Assembly: GCA_964458325.1 (NCBI GenBank)
Contig: CAYWIM010000009.1
Location: 1-64,000 of the forward strand
DNA: 64,000 nucleotides
Direction of reading: 5' to 3'
Source: JAGMXM01 sp964458325
GTDB lineage: Bacteria; Verrucomicrobiota; Verrucomicrobiia; Limisphaerales; UBA1319
Position 1 is the stretch's first letter. Each line of letters starts with the position of its first letter. This document shows positions 1 to 8,293 of the stretch, in pieces. Both the position numbers and the translations under genes were made by a program. The notes under the pieces were generated by a model. That model worked only from the letters and a program-made list of their open reading frames with translations. It had not been told where the DNA came from and did not search any database.

Positions 1-308
1 GGGCGGCCGCCCCCGGGGGTCGGCGGGGCTGGCCGCCATCGCCTCTCCCTCTGCCCCCCCTCGATCCTCGCGGAGGGAGTGAAACCGGGGCAGGCTTGCA
101 GGAGAAAAAGCTCGCAAGAGATCGAGCGGCGCCCACGGAGTGGCCGCCCTACCCTTTGGCTGTCGGCTTACAGCATTCCGATCCGTGGGATTCGCGGGAT
201 TCGTGGGCAACCTGCACTTCGCAACCCTGCGCAGCATTTTGATTCCAAATCCCGTTGCCGGAGAACAGCCGGCGGTGGTATAACCCGGGGCATCCGCGAG
301 AAAAATAT
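1..308. other. Intergenic leader with a decayed palindromic repeat
   Basis: No convincing gene is seen. The first bases are a GC-only stretch containing the palindrome GGGCGGCCGCCC. Around 128-154 there is a short imperfect hairpin followed by GCCCTACCCT that resembles a perfect hairpin at 30445-30466, also followed by GCGCCCTACCCT. This looks like a dispersed REP-like intergenic element. The oxidoreductase that follows starts at 309. Confidence 0.4.
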
Positions 309-1568
309 ATGAACACACCCAATCGCTCGACCGCTTCGGAATCCGCATCCGGTCTCAATCGCCGCCAGTTTTTAGCCAGCGCCGGCGCAACCGCGCTGTC
401 GCTATCGGTTCTCCAACCCGCCATGGGGGCCGGCGCGGCCAGCCCGGACAAGATCAAGCTGGGGCTGATCGGCTGCGGGGGGCGTGGGTCGTGGATCGCG
501 AATCTGTTCCAGAAACACGGCGGCTACGACATCGTCGCGGTGGCGGATTATTTCGCCGATCGCACAGCCGCCGTCGGCCAGAAGCTCGGCATCCCTGAAT
601 CCCGCCAGTACACGGGGCTGTCCGGGTATCGACGGCTTCTCGATCAGCCCGGGCTCGAAGCGGTTGCGATCGAGAGCCCGCCCTATTTCCATCCCGAGCA
701 AGCGGCGGCAGCGGTGGCAGCCGGCAAACACGTTTATGTCGCCAAACCGGTGGCCGTCGATGTCCCCGGCTGCCAAACCATCGCCCAGAGCGGCGAGCGC
801 GCCCGAGACCGCAAGCTCTGTTTCCTTGTCGATTTTCAGACTCGCGCCGACGCCTTTTATATCGAGGCGATCCGGCGGCTGCACCAGGGCGATCTGGGCC
901 AGCTGGTCTTTGGCGAGGCGACCTACCACGCCGAATGCCCCTTCCGATCCAAATACAAATACCTCGAGACCGATCCTGCCAACCCGGAGAACCGCCTGCG
1001 CGCCTGGGGGCTGGACCGCGTGCTTTCCGGGGACATCATCGTCGAGCAGAACATCCACACCCTCGATGTCATGAGCTGGATCATGGACCAGGCCCCCGAA
1101 TACGCGGTGGGGACCGGAGGGCGGAAAGTCCGCAAGTTCGGCGATTGCTGCGATCATTTCGCCCTGCTGTTCCAGTATCCGAACCAGGTCGGCATCACGT
1201 TCAGCTCGCGCCAGATCGCCGGTCACGGCATTCAGCCCGATGGGATCCGGAACCGCATGTTCGGCAGCCAGGGCGTCCTCGAGACCGCCTATGGCGGCCA
1301 AGTGATGATTCGGGGCGAGAAATTCTTCGATGGCGGCCGTTCGCCCGGCATCTATCAGGAAGGCGCCGCCGCCAATATCGCAACGTTCCACCGGTCGATC
1401 CGCGAGGGAGATTATCGGAATCTGACCGTTGCCTCGAGCGTTCGGAGCAACCTGGTCTCCATCCTCGGCCGGACCGCCGCCTATCAGCCCGGCCAGGTCG
1501 TTACCTGGGATGATCTGCTCCGGCGCAACGAGAAGCTCGAGTTCGATGTTCGAGGCATGAAAGGCTGA
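309..1568 (+). CDS. Tat-exported Gfo/Idh/MocA family oxidoreductase
   Basis: A 419-residue NAD(P)-dependent sugar or cyclitol dehydrogenase-type protein. The ATG at 309 is chosen because it gives a clean twin-arginine signal: RRQFLASAG at about residues 18-26 followed by a hydrophobic stretch ending near AMGAGAA. The Rossmann glycine motif (GLIGCGGRGSW) lies near residue 56, and the family's EKP-type motif appears as VAKPVAVD. The C-terminal half is the typical alpha/beta substrate domain. It is followed 23 bases later by a second family member and is probably co-transcribed with it. Periplasmic location is inferred from the Tat signal. In polysaccharide-degrading Planctomycetes and Verrucomicrobia such proteins are numerous and their substrates are mostly unknown; none can be assigned here. 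Confidence 0.93.
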   Translation: MNTPNRSTASESASGLNRRQFLASAGATALSLSVLQPAMGAGAASPDKIKLGLIGCGGRGSWIANLFQKHGGYDIVAVADYFADRTAAVGQKLGIPESRQYTGLSGYRRLLDQPGLEAVAIESPPYFHPEQAAAAVAAGKHVYVAKPVAVDVPGCQTIAQSGERARDRKLCFLVDFQTRADAFYIEAIRRLHQGDLGQLVFGEATYHAECPFRSKYKYLETDPANPENRLRAWGLDRVLSGDIIVEQNIHTLDVMSWIMDQAPEYAVGTGGRKVRKFGDCCDHFALLFQYPNQVGITFSSRQIAGHGIQPDGIRNRMFGSQGVLETAYGGQVMIRGEKFFDGGRSPGIYQEGAAANIATFHRSIREGDYRNLTVASSVRSNLVSILGRTAAYQPGQVVTWDDLLRRNEKLEFDVRGMKG

Positions 1569-1591
1569 CCCGTCCCCTGCCCCACCCACCC

Positions 1592-2869
1592 ATGAATCCA
1601 TTCTCACGCCGCCGGTTTCTGCAGATCGGCGCCGCAGCGCTCGCTGCCCCCCAGGTGTTGCCCGCCCGGCTCCTCGGCGCCGACGCGCCCAGCAAGAAGA
1701 TCACCGTCGGCTTCATCGGGACCGGCGACCACGGCACATCGTGGAATCTCCGCCGCTATCTCAACCAGCCCGACGCGCGAGTCCTCATGGTCTGCGATGT
1801 CGATGCTGCGCGCCGGCAGCGGGCCAAGTCCATTGTCGATGAGCAATACCTCAACCAGGATTGCCGTGCGACTGGCGATTTCCGCGATGTGCTGGCCCGG
1901 CCCGACATCGATGCGGTCATGATCTCGACGCCCGACCATTGGCATACTCTGATCAGCGTGATGGCGCTCCGGGCCGGCAAAGATGTTCAATGCGAGAAGC
2001 CCACTCTCACAATCGACGAAGGAAAACTCCTCATCGCAACGGTCCGGCGCCTGCGGCGCGTCTTTCAAACCAGCACCGAGGATCGGTCCATCCCGGTGTA
2101 TCATCGCATGGCCGAGCTGGTGCGCAACGGGCGCATCGGCCAGCTCCAAAAAATCGAGGTGATCCTCCCCAAGCAGCCGAATGTCCCTGGCGACCCCACT
2201 CCTCAGCCCGTCCCCCCGGAGCTGGATTGGGACCTGTGGCTCGGACCGGCCCCCTTCGCCCCCTACACCAAGGACCGCGTCCATTTCAACTTCCGCTGGA
2301 TCTGGGATTACTCGGGGGGGATCATCTGCGATTGGGGCGCCCACCTGTTCGACACTGCTCAATGGGCCAACGACACCGAGCGCAGCAGCCCGATCGAAAT
2401 CGAGGGGGCCGGCACCCATTGGGAGGGCGGCCTCTACAACACGGTCAAGGATTACGACGTCACTTTCCGGTACGCCAACGGCGTCGTCATGACCTGCAAG
2501 CCCGGCAATCCCAGCATCAGGTTCATCGGCGCCGGCGGCTGGGTCGGCAACCGCGGCTGGCGCGGCGAGCTCGAGGCCAGCTCACCCGAGATCCTCAACG
2601 CAAAGCTCGGCCCCAGCGACCTCCGCCTCTACACCAACCCCGCCGGCGAACACCGCGATTTCCTCGATTGCGTCAAAACCCGCAAAGATCCCTATTTCCC
2701 CGTCGAGATCGGGCATCGGGTCTCGACGGTTTGTCACCTAGCCAATATCGTCATCCGGCTGGGACGCAAGATGCGCTGGGATCCCCAGGGCGAGCGATTC
2801 GTCAACGACCCCGAGGCGGACGCCCTTCGCTCGCGCCCCCTGCGCAGCCCCTGGAAATGGGACGCTTGA
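1592..2869 (+). CDS. Second Tat-exported Gfo/Idh/MocA family oxidoreductase
   Basis: A 425-residue paralogue of the upstream gene. The Tat motif SRRRFLQIGAAALA is at residues 5-18. The Rossmann motif VGFIGTGDHGTS starts near residue 39, and the catalytic-type CEKPTLT motif is intact, unlike the AKP form in the upstream paralogue. The aromatic-rich stretch WDLWLGPAPFAPY is typical of the Verrucomicrobia/Planctomycetes subgroup with a C-terminal domain. The 23-base spacing to the preceding stop suggests one operon. The gene converges on the minus-strand ORF ending at 2896, with only about 26 bases between the stops. Substrate unknown. Confidence 0.93.
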   Translation: MNPFSRRRFLQIGAAALAAPQVLPARLLGADAPSKKITVGFIGTGDHGTSWNLRRYLNQPDARVLMVCDVDAARRQRAKSIVDEQYLNQDCRATGDFRDVLARPDIDAVMISTPDHWHTLISVMALRAGKDVQCEKPTLTIDEGKLLIATVRRLRRVFQTSTEDRSIPVYHRMAELVRNGRIGQLQKIEVILPKQPNVPGDPTPQPVPPELDWDLWLGPAPFAPYTKDRVHFNFRWIWDYSGGIICDWGAHLFDTAQWANDTERSSPIEIEGAGTHWEGGLYNTVKDYDVTFRYANGVVMTCKPGNPSIRFIGAGGWVGNRGWRGELEASSPEILNAKLGPSDLRLYTNPAGEHRDFLDCVKTRKDPYFPVEIGHRVSTVCHLANIVIRLGRKMRWDPQGERFVNDPEADALRSRPLRSPWKWDA

Positions 2870-2895
2870 TCCCGTAACGCCGCCCCCCCTCCCGA

Positions 2896-4326
2896 TTATT
2901 CGTGCACATGCACAATGGATCGGTCTGAGCACAATGTTGTCAGCTGGTGCAGGAATCCCGCCATGCAGGAGCGGCGATTGTATCGGAACAAGGTCTCGAT
3001 CAGGCCACGGTGGATTCGGCGGCATTGGGTGGCGTACTCGATGGCGAGCCAGCGATAGTATTTTTCCATGCTTTTCATGTTCTGTCCGAATAGGATCCGC
3101 ACCAGCTCGTCGATGAGGGCTTCAGCGCGGTCGTCGAAGAAACGATCCAGATCCGGCTGCGGCCCCCCGGGAATGGGGCGGTAACGCTGGACGAATACGT
3201 ATGCCCCCGGCAGGGAACGCAGGAACCGAAACCGCTCCACGTCCTCGGCCAGCGTGGTGTCGAATCCGTACATGCAGATGAACTCGACGTTGTCTGATGG
3301 AGACATCCCCAGCAGCGCATAGCGGCGCCGCATGAGATCGAGACGCCGCGCATTATTCAGGCTGAAATAGTAAACTCGGCGTTTAAACTCCGCGTTCGCG
3401 GAAGGAATCCGGCGCAGCAGATCGGCGGCTTCGGGTGTGAGCCGGGTGAGATCGAGGGTCTGGTTGAAGTTCACCTCGAGGCGGCGCCGGACCATCTCCT
3501 CGAGCAAACCGATGGCGTCGGGATGCGCCAGGAGGTTGTCATCGCGCAGGCGATCGGAGGCATCGTACATGTGCCGGGCGATATCGAGCAAAACAACCGC
3601 CGGCCTTCGGAGCGCGGCAGATGTTCTTTTCCATTGCCGCTCGAGCTCGAGGGGCCGATCCAGCGCGTCCGCAACATCCCATCCCAGCCACCGAGACAAG
3701 TCGGCGGTGAGCCGCCTGAGCAAGGCTCGAGCGCGCCCTGCCCGATAGCTGCCTTTTTTGTGCAGACACCGAAGGAAGGCCAGTGGATCGGTGACGCGCT
3801 CGGCGGGATCGAACAACCCGGCCAAACGTCTCACTCGCTGGTCGGGGTAGATGCCGAACTGGTCGGTCCCAGCGTGCGGCCTGACCCGGCTGCCATAGCC
3901 GATCAGAAGCCGTCCCGCGTGCGATACGCCAAGGTTAGGCAAGCTGTAGCGCGCGCCCGGTTTGACGGATCGGATGGCGCTTTTCCGCAGAGGGGCGGCG
4001 CGGCCGCCCGCCTCCAGACGCCAGCCCAGCAGCCGGCGCGGCGGCATTTGGGGCCCGCGTTCCTGCGGGGAGTGCAGAACGAGAACGCACTCGAGCCGCA
4101 GCGGAAGCGAAGGCTCCAGGCCGAGCCCTGAGCCCATTTTGCCCGCCACCATGGCCATCTGCCGCCGCCCCAACGTGGCAAGCGCCAGCCAACGCAAAGA
4201 GAATGTCGAGCCTCGATCCGCGGGCAGCACCGTCCATCGCCGGATCTTGCCCCGATGGGTGCTGAAGTCGTATTCGGATGGTGCGATCTGCCGGGCGTTC
4301 TCAGCCTGAAAATACTCGAGATACAC
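2896..4326 (-). CDS. Radical-SAM-like protein without the FeS cysteine motif; possibly degenerate
   Basis: The in-frame GTG at 4326, just after the sulfatase stop, gives 476 residues; the open frame extends further into the sulfatase but that part is a shadow. The C-terminal half resembles the radical-SAM barrel of a B12-less family: DNNLLAHPDAIGLLEE, NFNQTLDLTRLTPEAADLL, then CMYGFDTTLAEDVERF and VQRYRPIPGG. No CxxxCxxC motif that would hold the 4Fe-4S cluster is present in this frame, and I did not find it in the alternative reading frames listed upstream. The N-terminal half is Arg-rich and unrecognised. It is either a chimeric, middle-deleted relic or an inactive homologue. It could be co-transcribed with the sulfatase. 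Confidence 0.45.
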   Translation of the reverse strand: MYLEYFQAENARQIAPSEYDFSTHRGKIRRWTVLPADRGSTFSLRWLALATLGRRQMAMVAGKMGSGLGLEPSLPLRLECVLVLHSPQERGPQMPPRRLLGWRLEAGGRAAPLRKSAIRSVKPGARYSLPNLGVSHAGRLLIGYGSRVRPHAGTDQFGIYPDQRVRRLAGLFDPAERVTDPLAFLRCLHKKGSYRAGRARALLRRLTADLSRWLGWDVADALDRPLELERQWKRTSAALRRPAVVLLDIARHMYDASDRLRDDNLLAHPDAIGLLEEMVRRRLEVNFNQTLDLTRLTPEAADLLRRIPSANAEFKRRVYYFSLNNARRLDLMRRRYALLGMSPSDNVEFICMYGFDTTLAEDVERFRFLRSLPGAYVFVQRYRPIPGGPQPDLDRFFDDRAEALIDELVRILFGQNMKSMEKYYRWLAIEYATQCRRIHRGLIETLFRYNRRSCMAGFLHQLTTLCSDRSIVHVHE

Positions 4327-4330
4327 GCGC

Positions 4331-5944
4331 TCAGTTGGGTGCGGTAGCGCGGATGGCCTCGGCGACGGTCTTCGCGCCAAGCGGCTGTTTATCGTCGAAC
4401 GGGCCGTCCGAGCCCCCGCGGGGCCACGTGGCGGGATCGGCGTATTGGCCGCCATCCTTGTACTGCTTCTGAAGGCGGCTGATCTCGGCTTTCAATTCGC
4501 CGAACCTGGCGGCGATGGCCGGTTCGCTGGCCCGGTCGAAGAGCAGGTTGTGCTGCTCGGTCGGATCCTGGATGAGATCGAACATCTCGTAGGCATCCTT
4601 TTTCCAGAAATAGATGAGCTTGTGGGTTGCCGTGCGCACGCCGTAATGAGCCGCCGTGTTGTGATGACCCGGATCGTGGTAGTAGCGGTAGTAGACCGAG
4701 GTGCGCCAGCCGGCGGGCGATTCGCCCCGCAGCAGCGGCGCCAGCGAACGCCCCTGCATGAAATCGGGAACGGCCAGCCCCGCCAGCTCGAGGAACGTCG
4801 GCGCCAGATCGATGTTGACGACGAACTGCGCCGGCGTGATCCCTGCCTTGATTCCAGGACCGCGCGCCAGGAGCGGAACACGCAGGCCCGGCTCATACAT
4901 GAACCGCTTGTCGTATAAGCCCAGGTCGCCCAGATACCACCCGTTGTCGGCCGAGTAGATCACGATCGTGTTCTTCGCCAAGCCGGTCTGGTCGAGGTAG
5001 TCGAGCACTTGGCCGACCGAGTCGTCCACGCCTTGCACGCAGGCCAGGTAATCCTGCATGTAGCGCTGGTATTTCCAGCGGACAAGCTCCTTGCCGGTTA
5101 ACACTTTCTTCGTGCCATCGGGCTGCACGACCTCGACCTCCATGGGCTTGGCCCCGAGCCACTGGTTGCGCTGAGGCCCCGCAAGGCCGACCGGCGGCTC
5201 GAGCTTCAGGTCCCGCCGTGTCAGGTCCTTGGCCACTGTCTGTTCGTTCACCGGAAGCGCGGCCGGACGCGTCGCGTAGTCATCCCAAAGCGTGCCCGGT
5301 TCCGGGATGATCTTGTCCTTGAACAGCGCCTGGTTCCGCAGATCGGGCTCCCACGCGCGGTGCGGCGCCTTGTGATGGAGCATCAGGAAGAACGGCTTGT
5401 CCTTGGGCCGGGTCCGGATCCACTCGATGCCGAGCTGGGTGGTGATCTCCGTGCAGTGGCCCTGGATGTTAAGTCGATGGCCGGGAACCAGAAACGCCGG
5501 GTTCCAATATGCCCCCTGCCCCGGCAGGACGATCCAGCGGTCGAACCCCGTGGGATCGGATCCGAGATGCCACTTGCCGATCATGCCGGTGTGATAGCCG
5601 CCGGCCTGCAGGCGCTTGGCCATGTGGTCCCTCGAGCCGTCAAAACGATTGAACACCGGCACCCCGTTCATGTGCGAGTATTGCCCGGTCAGCAGCGTCG
5701 CCCGGCTCGGCGTGCAGATCGAGTTGGCGCAGAAAGACTGCAGAAACCGCACGCCGCCCTCGGCCAGCCGATCGATGTGGGGCGTCCGGTTCACCTTCGA
5801 GCCGTAGGCCGAGATCGCATGCTGCGCGTGATCATCCGAGAAGATGAACAGGATGTTGGGCCGGTCCGGCGGCACGCCCGCAACGGTCAGATTCGACAGC
5901 AACGCCAGTCCCAGCAAGGCAAGTGATCGAATGGCATGCTTCAT
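4331..5944 (-). CDS. Secreted S1-family sulfatase
   Basis: A 537-residue arylsulfatase-fold enzyme that hydrolyses sulfate esters, probably on polysaccharides. The start at 5944 gives a good Sec signal peptide (hydrophobic stretch at residues 6-20, cleavage near VAG); ATGs at 5962 and 6034 are alternatives. The metal-binding motif FSDDHAQH sits at about residues 35-42. The formylglycine motif CTPSR is at residues 77-81, followed by TLLTGQYSH, so the catalytic Cys is present. The second metal site is YSADNGWYLGDLG. The C-terminal region has the usual DPTEQHNL motif. It must be matured by a formylglycine-generating enzyme or anSME not identified in this window. Exact substrate unknown. Confidence 0.95.
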   Translation of the reverse strand: MKHAIRSLALLGLALLSNLTVAGVPPDRPNILFIFSDDHAQHAISAYGSKVNRTPHIDRLAEGGVRFLQSFCANSICTPSRATLLTGQYSHMNGVPVFNRFDGSRDHMAKRLQAGGYHTGMIGKWHLGSDPTGFDRWIVLPGQGAYWNPAFLVPGHRLNIQGHCTEITTQLGIEWIRTRPKDKPFFLMLHHKAPHRAWEPDLRNQALFKDKIIPEPGTLWDDYATRPAALPVNEQTVAKDLTRRDLKLEPPVGLAGPQRNQWLGAKPMEVEVVQPDGTKKVLTGKELVRWKYQRYMQDYLACVQGVDDSVGQVLDYLDQTGLAKNTIVIYSADNGWYLGDLGLYDKRFMYEPGLRVPLLARGPGIKAGITPAQFVVNIDLAPTFLELAGLAVPDFMQGRSLAPLLRGESPAGWRTSVYYRYYHDPGHHNTAAHYGVRTATHKLIYFWKKDAYEMFDLIQDPTEQHNLLFDRASEPAIAARFGELKAEISRLQKQYKDGGQYADPATWPRGGSDGPFDDKQPLGAKTVAEAIRATAPN

Positions 5945-6406
5945 GGCTTCGCTGCGTTTCATCGACACCGCGTCGAGAGATGCAGCCCCCGGAGGGCTGA
6001 AGCGACAGAACAGGGTCCGGCAAATTGTCTTCACGCAGTCGAGCTTACCATGGCCGATCCCCCCATGGGAAGCTCCCGCATGATCGAAATCGGGTCATCG
6101 GCCTGTTCAGGCACCCCCGTTGGTTCCCAATGGCAAACAGGGACAACTGCAGGCGGCCACCGGACGCAAGCCCCTCCCCCCGCGAGGCTCGAGCGGGGGG
6201 AAGATGCTCGCTGCTTCTATCGCCGCGTCGCTCCTGGCTGTCACAAGCTATTCAGCCGACCCGGTCTGGCTTTCCTGGTCGGAAAATCAATTCGCACTTA
6301 TTTTCCAAACGTCCCGCTCATCACGCCCAGTTGACGCCGCAGCAAGGAGATTTTCATCCTGAGTCGGTTTGTTGACAAACCAAAGTGGCGGCATCAAATT
6401 GCGGCC
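5945..6406. other. Divergent intergenic region
   Basis: About 460 bases separate the minus-strand sulfatase from the small plus-strand gene at 6407. I see no coding sequence with recognisable similarity. It should contain the promoters of both neighbours. TTGACA at 6372-6377 and TCAAAT at 6394-6399 (16-base spacer) is a plausible sigma-70-like pair, but it ends only 7 bases before the ATG at 6407, so use would imply an almost leaderless message. The promoter reading is weak. Confidence 0.3.
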
Positions 6407-6637
6407 ATGAACATCGCGCAGATCGAGGAGGCAGCGCATCGCGGTCTTCCCTTTTGGCTGAAGGTCGCCGATGGCGACCGCTACGATGTTCCGCATCGCG
6501 ATTACATTTCTCTTCCGCCGAAAGAGTCACCAAAGCGGACATATGTTGTTGTGCACAGGGATGATGGATACGCCTCGATCTTACCTTTGATCACCATAAC
6601 CAGCCTAACATTCAAGGTGGATGCCGGCGCCAGATAG
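6407..6637 (+). CDS. Small conserved beta-rich protein (76 aa) of unknown function
   Basis: This short ORF matches a family of roughly 70-100-residue proteins common in Planctomycetes and Verrucomicrobia. They begin with a helix (MNIAQIEEAAHRGLPFWL), continue with a polar V-[AG]-DGDRYDVPHRDYISLPP segment, and end with VVVHRDDGYASILPLI. The pattern of HPDD/HRDDG then a hydrophobic strand is the hallmark I recognise. Function is unknown. No signal peptide or transmembrane segment is seen. A decayed second copy of its 3' part and the DNA after it lies at about 10375-10550, so the unit has been duplicated. No good Shine-Dalgarno is visible. Confidence 0.6.
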   Translation: MNIAQIEEAAHRGLPFWLKVADGDRYDVPHRDYISLPPKESPKRTYVVVHRDDGYASILPLITITSLTFKVDAGAR

Positions 6638-7067
6638 CCATTGGAAAACCAAACAGAGCACCGGCTGAGGCGGATGATCGAGTGTTCCGGCCCTTAGCTT
6701 TCCAGGCTTGCTAGACGGCGGCCATGGCACAGTCGCTTCGCGGCGAAGAGCGCCCAGAAGGGATTTTCTGCCGGCTCGGGCGGCGGAAGCGCGATGCCCC
6801 CGGTTGGAGGCTGGCTTCAAGGCGCGCGCGGTGCGGCGATTCCCGGCACAAAGACGCAGGATGTCATGAAGCTCGCCCGCGGCGAGGAATGTTCCAGCGG
6901 CTGCCTTTGCCCCACACCGCCGGCTGGCTGGCAGCGCACGCGTCTTTAGGACAACAGCGCAGTGGCGGCACGAAGACCTCGCCGTTGCCGTATTTAGGAA
7001 GTAATCAACGAACGCGAGTGTCGCTTCGTTCCGAGAAACAGAGAAGGCTCCGCAGCAGGATTACACC
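6638..7067. other. Intergenic region carrying a dispersed repeat copy
   Basis: No gene is recognised in these 430 bases. They include repeat copy A (6691-6754), described separately. The remainder, up to the signal peptide of the broken glycosidase at 7068, shows nothing I can support. Confidence 0.35.
6691..6754 (+). repeat. 64-bp repeat, copy A
   Basis: This 64-base segment aligns without gaps to 10487-10550. By hand count 54 of 64 bases match, and the last 32 are identical, ending in CGCGGCGAAGAGCGCC. Both copies sit downstream of the same small-protein coding sequence (intact at 6407, decayed near 10450), so the duplicated unit was the gene plus its 3' flank. Confidence 0.75.
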
Positions 7068-7941
7068 ATGAAATACGCCCCATGCATCCGCTTCGCAATT
7101 CTGTCTTTGTCCGGTCTTCCTTTCACCGGCCGATCCGCCGCGGGTTCCGCGCCAGCCGCGCCGGCTCTGTCACCATTGCGGGTGAGCGAGAATCGCCGTT
7201 TCCTTGTCACCGCCGAGGGGCGGCCGTTCTTCTGGCTGGCCGACACGGCCTGACAATTGATTCACGATCTCGACGAGGCCGAAACGCGCCGCTATTTCGC
7301 AGACCGGCGGGCCAAGGGCTTTACCGTCATCCAGACCGTCGTGCTGGCCGAACATCGGTTTGCCCAGCCGAATGCATTCGGCCATCTTCCCATCGAGCCG
7401 CAGCGGCCGGACCGGCCCGTCGTCAAAGAAGGCCCCGATAACGATTACTGGGATGACGTGGAGCGGGTGCTGCGGCTGGCCCAGGACCACGAGCTCTATG
7501 TCGGGCTGCTTCCCACATGGGGGAAATACGTCTCCTCCGATTGGCAGAACGGGCTCGTGAACGGCTTCTTTACTCCCCTAAACGCCGAATCCTATGGCCG
7601 TTTCATTGGCAGACGCTTCAGGAACCACAGCAACATTATCTGGATTTTGGGGGGCGATCGAGCCGCGCCGACCGACTCAGCCCGGGCGGTCTGGCGCGCG
7701 ATCGCGCGCGGCATCGCCTTGGGACTCAGCGGCGCCGAGGATTACGTCAATGCTCTGATGACCTACCATATTTCTGGTTCGACGCCGTCAACGCCTCGAG
7801 CGCCCGGCAGATGGGGCATTTGCGCCTTCTCATAAATGCACCTCGATTGGCATCGCGCAGAACCGGGGCCGTCGCGCTTTCGATCCGCCAGGCGAGGAAA
7901 AGCCCGGCAACGATTGGGTGCTGGTTCTCGAATCGAACTGA
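7068..7941 (+). pseudogene. Broken DUF4038 (apiosidase-like) glycoside hydrolase
   Basis: The gene starts with a signal peptide at 7068 and runs into FFWLADTA, where the family has WxLxxxL. Here the Trp codon position is TGA (7251-7253), and the same frame then continues through QLIHDLDEAETRRYF, GFTVIQTVVLAEHRFAQPNAFG, LPTWGKYV and IIWILGGDR. After LMTYH the frame shifts and a large segment is missing. Another frame gives WFDAVNASSARQMGHLRLL, and the sequence ends near 7941 with GNDWVLVLESN, which is how the C-terminal module of this family normally ends. So both termini are recognisable, but a nonsense codon, frameshifts and internal deletions make it inactive. TGA recoding alone could not rescue it. 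Confidence 0.85.
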
Positions 7942-8293
7942 AGGTCGATCGGCGTGCGCGGAGCGCTCGCCCTGCCTGTAGGATCTTCCCTCTAAAAGGC
8001 AGGGCGGCATTCTTGTCTGCCGGCTGGTGGCGTGACCTGCCGGCGAAAGTCGGCTGCGATCCGCGCATCACCGTCAGCCGGTGAAGCCCGGATTTTCAGG
8101 GCGATTGTGCCCAGCGCATGTCGTGGCGCCTTCCGGCCCAGCCTGAAAGATCAAGCCCGGCCTGATGTCTCGCGGAGACTGACGATGATCCCATGGCAGT
8201 CGCTCCTTTGCCGGCTGGCCGTGCGGTGGCGGGGCTGGACGCCAGTGCTCGATCCGTTCCTGCTGGCCAGCGTTTCGGCGCCGGCCGCCGCCA
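7942..8293. other. Intergenic region without recognisable gene
   Basis: About 350 bases between the dead DUF4038 gene and the convergent DUF4838 gene. It contains the phrase GGCGGCATTCTTGTCTGCCGG, similar to a phrase near 30378 (CCCACATTCTTGTCGGCC), so it may hold fragments of a dispersed intergenic element. Short open frames here resemble nothing I know. Confidence 0.3.

Noticed and set aside
402..1607. A 401-codon minus-strand open frame
   Set aside because: Antisense shadow of the clear Gfo/Idh/MocA oxidoreductase gene.
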